28,206 nt of DNA from Planctomycetota bacterium (GTDB lineage: Bacteria > Planctomycetota > Phycisphaerae > Sedimentisphaerales > Anaerohalosphaeraceae). Under the pieces are notes generated by a model. The model saw only the letters and a list, made by a program, of their open reading frames with translations. It did no database searches and was not told the DNA's origin. The position numbers were made by a program, and so were the translations under genes. Every line of letters begins with the position of its first letter. Within the stretch, counting starts at the first letter, position 1. The DNA lies in contig DAOVVQ010000012.1 of NCBI GenBank assembly GCA_030637065.1, positions 1-28,206 of the forward strand. Direction: 5' to 3'. Positions 23,157-28,206 of the stretch are shown here, in pieces.

Positions 23157-24884
23157 TTAACCGCCTTTTGCTGTAACTATCGGACCGGGCGGACCGTTGT
23201 CGCTGTCGATAAGCCCGCTCACCGCGGGATGCGACCGCACCTCCGGCAGAAGCGGCAGCGACAGAGCCTCAAAACGATCGAGGTATTGCGGTATTAAATG
23301 CTCGTATCGATCGCCCACTGTTTCGCTATACAAACAAAGGGCGTGCAGAAATACCGCCGCCCGCTTGCTGGTAAGCGCCAGGTGCCCGGCAAGCCCGCTC
23401 CTGACCGTATACCGCATGCTCTTTTCAATAATTTCCAGCAGCCACGGCTCCCTGACCTGTTTATACAGCAGCAACATATCCTTTACATTGACAAGATGGT
23501 ACGGGTAAGACAGATGGGAATAAGAAAGGTCTCTCTCGACGAATCCATCGGGCATCACCAGACGAGGAAATCTCTTTTTGAGCGGGCCAAGCACCGAGCG
23601 GCGAAGCATTCGCCCGTACCGGCGGTGCATTCTTTGCAGCAGCGGATTTTCGGTCTTCAAAGAAAGGCCCAACAAAAAATCATTGAGCAGGTAGATGGGG
23701 CCATAAATAACAGATGCAGGCCTGAGACTCAGGGCCCGCTTGAGAGCAGTAAGACCCCTTTTGAACATATCCTCACAGTGTTTTTCATGACACAGATCAG
23801 TAAACCTGCGCAAGACCGTCAACGTCCAGATATGAGTATTCAGACAGAGCGTGTTGGAGACGGATTTTCCGAGAGCGGACGAAGGCGTAATCGTCTTGTA
23901 AAACTTTTTACAATCCTCCATGTTGGTTTCGAGTGTGTCATGCAGAAACCACGCGCTGTCGTCATCCAAAACGTCAACCACGCTCACAAGAAAGGCAACG
24001 GCGAGCTGCGCCTTTTCCAGAAAGATGTCCCGCTTCGTCTCTTCATAATGCGCCAAAAGAATATATATCCCGTCGACCTGATACCTCATGTGGTTCTCCA
24101 TCACGTCAGTCCACTGACCGTGCTGCCATCTGCCGTCATCAGACAGATCCAGCATGACGGAATAAGCGATCACCTCCTTCAACACCGTATAAAGCCTCTT
24201 CTGCGTCTTCTCCTGCAAAAACGTCATGTGACCGTAAATCGTATTGGCAACCTGTTGACTGGACCATACACGCGTGCCTTCTCGATTCCGGCAGATCCTG
24301 AAAATATTGCCCGCAATAAAATAGTTCCAGATGTCGTTCACGCGGCGATAGCTAAACCATGAATATTTGCCAACTGCCTGGCTTTCGCAGGCGACGGGCC
24401 GGTTGAGCTCGTCAATGAATTTCCCGGCATCACCCGCAAAGACCACTGCCACAAAGTCGATCCGGCTTTGCCCGGCTCCCCGCAGTGTCAGGCAGCGGTC
24501 GTTCGGGGAAGACTCGTCCTCGAAAGCCAGACGCCGTTCGTTAACGATCCCGCCATGCTCATCGCAGTCCCTCGCAACAGGCGGACCGGGGATCCACAAA
24601 AGCCCTTCGGTGCCGCTGATAATAAACTCGTCGCCGGAGACCGATAGGTTCGGCCCGGCACCCAACACAACCCGAACCTGTGCCGACTTTTCAAAACGCA
24701 ACGAAATATAATGAATACTGACATCGAAAGCCTTTATCCGGTCGGTCAAAACACTCAGCCCGACACCGGGCATGATATCCCCGCCCCCCCGCGCCCTGGA
24801 GAAACAATCGTCCTCAAACACCTTCTTTTTCGGCGCACCGAAGACCAACAGTTCGGATATGCCTATGTCCCGATTACCAACCAA
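23157..24884 (-). CDS. Unrecognised protein of a polysaccharide cluster, beta N-terminal part and helical toroid-like C-terminal part
   Basis: About 575 residues; I do not recognise the family. The first 190 residues are strand-rich; the rest is helix-rich with spaced aromatic and acidic motifs: DGRWQHGQWTD and HMRYQVDGIYILLAHYEE (about 250-282), WFLHDTLETNMED, LCLNTHIWTLTVLRRF, and SHLSYPYHLVNVKDMLLLY. Such repeating helix pairs with conserved Trp/His/Asp recall (alpha/alpha) toroids of polysaccharide-active enzymes (glucuronyl C5-epimerase, lyase or unsaturated-uronyl hydrolase folds), but no catalytic motif can be assigned. No signal peptide or membrane segment is visible. Start uncertain: TTG at 24884 lies just after the flippase stop with AAAGGA (24901-24896) upstream; a TTG at 24944 would overlap the flippase by 58 nt. 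Third gene of its run, after the methyltransferase and flippase, so its partner is probably the same glycan. Confidence 0.75.
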   Translation of the reverse strand: MVGNRDIGISELLVFGAPKKKVFEDDCFSRARGGGDIMPGVGLSVLTDRIKAFDVSIHYISLRFEKSAQVRVVLGAGPNLSVSGDEFIISGTEGLLWIPGPPVARDCDEHGGIVNERRLAFEDESSPNDRCLTLRGAGQSRIDFVAVVFAGDAGKFIDELNRPVACESQAVGKYSWFSYRRVNDIWNYFIAGNIFRICRNREGTRVWSSQQVANTIYGHMTFLQEKTQKRLYTVLKEVIAYSVMLDLSDDGRWQHGQWTDVMENHMRYQVDGIYILLAHYEETKRDIFLEKAQLAVAFLVSVVDVLDDDSAWFLHDTLETNMEDCKKFYKTITPSSALGKSVSNTLCLNTHIWTLTVLRRFTDLCHEKHCEDMFKRGLTALKRALSLRPASVIYGPIYLLNDFLLGLSLKTENPLLQRMHRRYGRMLRRSVLGPLKKRFPRLVMPDGFVERDLSYSHLSYPYHLVNVKDMLLLYKQVREPWLLEIIEKSMRYTVRSGLAGHLALTSKRAAVFLHALCLYSETVGDRYEHLIPQYLDRFEALSLPLLPEVRSHPAVSGLIDSDNGPPGPIVTAKGG

Positions 24885-24886
24885 AG

Positions 24887-26380
24887 CTATTTCAATCCTT
24901 TCGCTACAGACCGGATCAACTGCACGAATCGATAGTCTTTGCAAGTCAGGTCAAGCAGATAAAGCGACCCTGCATAACTGATCATGCTCAAAAGTACCAG
25001 GGCCAGAAATCCGATCAAGTGAATCTGGCCGACGAAAAACTTAGCGGCGTATACCAACAGCATCATAGTCAGCGTCGCGATCAGGGGAAAGAACAAAGCC
25101 CTGCATAAACCTGCAACGTCATAATTGACATGCTTTTTCAGCACAAACAAATGGCAGGGCTTGATAATAAAAGCCGGAAGCAATACCGACCAGGCCGTCC
25201 CAAGCATCCCGAACCTCATTGTCAACGGATAAATTCCTGCTGCTATTATAGCAAGTCTCACGAGAGAAGTCTTTGTGACAATATCCGGCCTGCCGATGGC
25301 CTTAAACAAACTGCCGGACTGGATCGTCTTGAACATACCCAACACACAAAGCACACGCATCGCAGGAACCATTGGCATCCATTTTTCCCCCAGTATCACA
25401 CTTATGATCTCCGGGGCCAGAACAAAAATACCACCCGTTATTGGAAATGTCAGGCCCACCGTAAGCTGGCAGGTCTTAATAAAGCCGTCGCTGAGTCTGC
25501 TCTTATCGTCCTGAATCTTCGAGTAGGCGGGAAAAGTAACCTGGCCGATGACATTGGCAACCTCTGTGGCCGCCATGCTCGATATCCGATAGGCCATCTG
25601 GTAAAGACCCAAAGTGGCTGCCCCCAGCATCTTGCCAAGAAATGCGTCGTCGCCCTGGAGGATAAACAGTTTCAAAACGGCAGTGCCAAGCACATGCCTG
25701 CCAAAACGCCACAATTCGGCGGCTTTCTTCAAATCCAGGCTCAACTTCGGCCTGTAGGGATGCAGTAAATAACCCATACAACATCTTATAGCCGAGCCGA
25801 CGATGCGACCCAACACCAGAGCCCATACACTTCGGTATATCACCGCGATGCAAACAGCAACGATCATACCTCCGACCGAACCGCTAATATCGTAGATAAA
25901 ATGCTTGTGAAAATCAAGTTCCTTCTTGAAATAGACTATTCCAATGTTGCTGAAAGAACCCAACAGAACACCTAATCCGATTACCCGGATAACAGGTTCC
26001 GCTTCTGCAGTTTCAAAGAAAGCGGCCCCGTATGGAGCGGCAAAATAGATAGCCGCAAACAGCAAAAACCCCCGGATGATGCCTATGGTCCATACCGTGT
26101 CGAGATAGCCGGCTATGTGCCCTTTCTTCTGGATCAAAGCCGCACTAAAACCAGTCGAGGTAAATGTAGTCAGGACATGGCTTACCAGAAGCGCTATGCC
26201 CAACAGGCCGAAATCGCTCTTATCGAGAAGGCGGGCCAGGACAACGATGCGAATCAGGATCAACAGTTCCCTCACTATCCTTCCGCCGATCACCCAGCCG
26301 CCTGCCTTGACCGAGCGTTCGAAAAGATCGGGCAACTCTTTCTGTCTGTCATTCAACAAATCCGGTGAATCCTGCTGCAT
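24887..26380 (-). CDS. Wzx/MOP-type polysaccharide flippase
   Basis: A 497-residue polytopic membrane protein of the MOP exporter superfamily that flips undecaprenyl-linked oligosaccharide across the inner membrane. After a polar N-terminus the sequence SVKAGGWVIGGRIVRELLIL, then VLARLLDKSDFGLLGIALLV and FTSTGFSAALIQKKG, are hallmarks of the WzxC-like group; about a dozen hydrophobic segments follow to the C-terminus. The ATG has AGGA 5 nt upstream. It lies 26 nt after the methyltransferase stop and abuts the unknown 23157-24884 gene. Together with the glycosyltransferases it indicates a Wzx-dependent pathway; no Wzy polymerase or Wza/Wzc export gene is visible in the window. Confidence 0.95.
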   Translation of the reverse strand: MQQDSPDLLNDRQKELPDLFERSVKAGGWVIGGRIVRELLILIRIVVLARLLDKSDFGLLGIALLVSHVLTTFTSTGFSAALIQKKGHIAGYLDTVWTIGIIRGFLLFAAIYFAAPYGAAFFETAEAEPVIRVIGLGVLLGSFSNIGIVYFKKELDFHKHFIYDISGSVGGMIVAVCIAVIYRSVWALVLGRIVGSAIRCCMGYLLHPYRPKLSLDLKKAAELWRFGRHVLGTAVLKLFILQGDDAFLGKMLGAATLGLYQMAYRISSMAATEVANVIGQVTFPAYSKIQDDKSRLSDGFIKTCQLTVGLTFPITGGIFVLAPEIISVILGEKWMPMVPAMRVLCVLGMFKTIQSGSLFKAIGRPDIVTKTSLVRLAIIAAGIYPLTMRFGMLGTAWSVLLPAFIIKPCHLFVLKKHVNYDVAGLCRALFFPLIATLTMMLLVYAAKFFVGQIHLIGFLALVLLSMISYAGSLYLLDLTCKDYRFVQLIRSVAKGLK

Positions 26381-26406
26381 ATATAATTCCTGTACCGTCT
26401 GAAACT

Positions 26407-27315
26407 CTACTTCTTCTGAAAAATGATGCGGTATTGTTTAACGACGAGGTCCTCGAAATCACTTGTTTGGGCCTTGAACAGCCCGGCGTACCTGCAAACC
26501 AGATCAAGGTGTTCGTAGCCTCGGATCTTTTCCATGTACACAATATCAGCACACCCGCAGACACTTCGCCACAACTGCTGATACCGTCGGACGGACCATT
26601 TGCTAAGTGTTTTGACAACAGGCCTGCGAAGATCGTTCTTCTCGATATATTCCATCATCATGTCATAGTCGAAGAGGAACTGACTATATGGAACAGAAAT
26701 ACATTTGTAGATATGCAACCCAAAGGGTGCATAGTACAACGGCCCGAAATCCAGATACAACAAGCCGTCCTTCCTGAGAACACGCAGCATCTCCCGCACC
26801 GCCTTATCCGGGTCCATAAAATGCTCGAAAGCATTAAATGAGACTACGCAGTCAAAGCTGCCATCCTCAAAAGGCATATCCATGACGTCACCCTCCAGGA
26901 AATCCACCCCGGCCCGGAGAACCTGCTCGTCAACTTTACTGCCCCTGGCATCAAGAGCACAGACATCCTTGCCCATCTCTTTCAAGGCCAGAGATACAAA
27001 CCCGTTACCGGCTCCGGTCTCAAGAAAGCTTTGGGTTCTTTCCGGGTCGCCAATTGCCGAAAGCAGGCGTTTGGCTCGCCTGCGACCTTCCTCCAATCCC
27101 GCCTCCGGGTCCGGATCGGATATGCTAACGGGGTAGGGATATTTTTTTTGCAGACGGTCCAGCTCCTCCCAGCCGAGAAACTGTGCCCTGAGCCTGGCTG
27201 TGGCAAACCGAAAACGCGCTGGAACGCTACTGAACCAGGAAGGCAACCGCCATATCCTGTCAAGGACAGCGGGGGGAAATATCGCTTTCAGTACATATTT
27301 GATTAGTCTAACCAT
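26407..27315 (-). CDS. Class I SAM-dependent methyltransferase
   Basis: A 302-residue methyltransferase. Motif I is FLETGAGNGFVSLAL (E99 to G105), followed by KDVCALDARG, VDFLEGDVMDMPFEDGSFDC and FNAFEHFMDPDKAVREMLRV, the standard order of the class I fold. The C-terminal third is specific to the protein, with many Tyr and Arg, and may bind the glycan acceptor. Start: the ATG at 27315 is chosen because a strong promoter at 27426-27454 covers the upstream in-frame GTG at 27441, which would therefore lie before the transcription start; no good SD is seen, so the exact start is less sure. First gene of the run with the flippase and the unknown protein; probably an O-methylation of a repeat-unit sugar. 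Confidence 0.9.
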   Translation of the reverse strand: MVRLIKYVLKAIFPPAVLDRIWRLPSWFSSVPARFRFATARLRAQFLGWEELDRLQKKYPYPVSISDPDPEAGLEEGRRRAKRLLSAIGDPERTQSFLETGAGNGFVSLALKEMGKDVCALDARGSKVDEQVLRAGVDFLEGDVMDMPFEDGSFDCVVSFNAFEHFMDPDKAVREMLRVLRKDGLLYLDFGPLYYAPFGLHIYKCISVPYSQFLFDYDMMMEYIEKNDLRRPVVKTLSKWSVRRYQQLWRSVCGCADIVYMEKIRGYEHLDLVCRYAGLFKAQTSDFEDLVVKQYRIIFQKK

Positions 27316-27425
27316 AGTCAGGGCGACTGCAATTAAATCGAGTAATCTGATCTCACCAACTCCGGCACAAACCGACCGAGCACCTGAGGGGACACAATAG
27401 CTGTCTGTCTCAAAGCATACCTGTA

Positions 27426-27454
27426 ATTGTAGAGTATGCACCGGCCTCTGTCAA
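27426..27454 (-). promoter_or_regulatory. Strong sigma-70-like promoter for the methyltransferase-flippase run
   Basis: On the minus strand, a perfect TTGACA (27454-27449), a 17-nt spacer and TACAAT (27431-27426, one base off consensus). Transcription would begin near 27419, about 104 nt before the ATG at 27315. Confidence 0.6.
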
Positions 27455-27921
27455 ATCAGGCGGAGATTTCCCACCCAAACGCTTAAAAAACAAAAAACTA
27501 CCCGTATGCTCTATAATCTATGCCGCCTCTATCCAGTATGCTTTTATTAAATTGCCGTAAGTTGCCTGTTTTCAAAGATCGATCAGTCTTGACAGGGCCG
27601 CCAGAGGCGCAAGCTCTCATATAGCAAGATGCTTGACCCGCAGGCTGGATTGTTGTATGTTACGAATTGGAAGTTTCGCGAAAAACGGGTAGCGTCGAGT
27701 CGCTCGTTAGCACCCGAAACACGACGCAAAGACTGACGATGTCGAAGTCTATGGTCGCAGGTTTTTTTACACTTGGCTTAAGCAGATATGAAAGAATCGA
27801 AACACCGTTTTGCATCAAACACGCAGGTCAGCGAGCTGCTGGGATCTTCCGTACTTGCTGAGCCAATCTATAGTCACCCAGCCAAGACTAAGGAATATTA
27901 CAAGGGCATCTTCCATACAAA
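27455..27921. other. Divergent intergenic region without a recognisable gene
   Basis: A stretch of 467 bp between the minus-strand methyltransferase promoter and the plus-strand glycosyltransferase. It contains a TATAAT without a -35 (plus, 27512-27517), a TTGACA without a matching -10 (plus, 27589-27594), a perfect 10-bp palindrome TTTCGCGAAA (27674-27683) and a paired CGGGT/ACCCG (27686-27690 / 27712-27716) enclosing AGCG/CGCT. An open frame at 27667-27861 has no protein-like character. It may hold a regulator site or small RNA; nothing firm can be said. Confidence 0.35.
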
Positions 27922-28206
27922 ATGAACAGAATCTTCAGCAACAATAAGGATTGTTTGGTTTGGCTGTTGCTCGCTGGCGGCATACTGTTTACGGCGGCGA
28001 CCAGAATACACCTTCTCAATGTTCCCCTTGAGCGTGATGAGGGCGCGTATGCATACATTGGCCAGCTTCTCCTGGAGGGCCATCCCCCCTATGTCGAATC
28101 GTATGACTTTAAGATGCCCGGTCTTTACGGTGCCTATGCCATCATCTTAATGATTTTCGGTCAGACCGCCAAGGGTATTCATTTAGGCTTATTGTTGATC
28201 AATTCA
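27922..28206 (+). CDS. GT39/ArnT-like polyprenyl-phosphate-sugar glycosyltransferase, N-terminal part (runs off the window)
   Basis: The first 95 codons of a large membrane glycosyltransferase are present and the frame is open to the right edge. After a short cytoplasmic start there is one membrane helix (about residues 12-28), then the first periplasmic loop with LERDEGAYAYIGQLLLEG, in which D39-E40 is the DE/DD-type catalytic motif of GT-C enzymes, and YDFKMPGLYG, the usual continuation in the PMT/ArnT-like group; a second membrane helix begins at about residue 70. Such enzymes transfer sugar from a polyprenyl-phosphate donor on the outer face of the membrane. The SD is weak (AAGGGC about 12 nt upstream). 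Diverges from the methyltransferase-flippase run; a role in the same surface glycan is inferred. Confidence 0.85.
   Translation, partial: MNRIFSNNKDCLVWLLLAGGILFTAATRIHLLNVPLERDEGAYAYIGQLLLEGHPPYVESYDFKMPGLYGAYAIILMIFGQTAKGIHLGLLLINS

Noticed and set aside
23298..24362. Plus-strand open frame of 354 codons
   Set aside because: It is antisense to the unknown 23157-24884 gene. That gene was preferred because it abuts the flippase as an operon and has spaced aromatic/acidic motifs; the plus frame is rich in His/Arg/Gln like other shadows.
25089..25110. AACAAAGCC sequence as a partner end for the IS903-like end at 23095
   Set aside because: It lies inside the flippase coding region and the rest of the repeat does not match.
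27667..27861. Plus-strand open frame of 64 codons in the right intergenic region
   Set aside because: No ribosome site, no hydrophobic or domain pattern, and a mixed composition; most likely chance.

Overview
The window looks like a chromosomal stretch of a Planctomycetota bacterium, probably of the Phycisphaerae/Sedimentisphaerales type. This is an inference from style, not from a marker gene: several twin-arginine-exported sulfatases in a row, a GH95 fucosidase, a two-domain acetyl-esterase-like hydrolase with EF hands, no SusC/SusD pair, and dispersed palindromic repeats between genes. No rRNA, tRNA, CRISPR array or intact transposase was seen.

Bases 1-14463 form a catabolic locus for a sulfated, probably fucose-rich and acetylated polysaccharide such as fucoidan. 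On the minus strand lie a secreted beta-helix/CHB_HEX_C/PDZ protein that runs off the left edge and a sulfatase. A hairpin-rich divergent region at 4327-4737 separates them from a plus-strand run of three more sulfatases, an EF-hand/tandem alpha-beta-hydrolase esterase and a GH95 alpha-L-fucosidase. The four sulfatases carry four different formylglycine cores (CAPSR, CSPTR, CTPSR, CSASR), which suggests different positional specificities. A palindromic repeat of about 75 bp occurs twice, each time just 5' of a glycan-active (non-sulfatase) gene.

Bases 14548-28206 form a surface or extracellular polysaccharide biosynthesis region. One minus-strand run (21916 down to 14548) encodes two alkaline-phosphatase-superfamily enzymes with the same short C-terminal tail motif, a GT4-GT2-GT4 set in which the two GT4 enzymes are paralogues, and a PAPS-type sulfotransferase behind a probable terminator. 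A second minus-strand run (27315 down to 23157) encodes a methyltransferase, a Wzx/MOP-type flippase and an unrecognised helical protein. An AT-richer plus-strand methyltransferase sits between the two runs, and a GT39/ArnT-like membrane glycosyltransferase starts at the right edge. Three good sigma-70-like promoters were found in this half, at 22147-22175, 22216-22243 and 27426-27454. Two of them lie on the upstream alternative start codons of their genes and so argue for the downstream starts given here.

The striking point is the arrangement: a locus that strips sulfate from polysaccharide converges, with an 84-bp gap, on a locus that appears able to add sulfate to a polysaccharide. The least explained items are the paired alkaline-phosphatase-superfamily proteins, the 23157-24884 protein, a short flippase-gene remnant in the leader of the biosynthesis operon, and the palindromes in front of the glycan-active genes.
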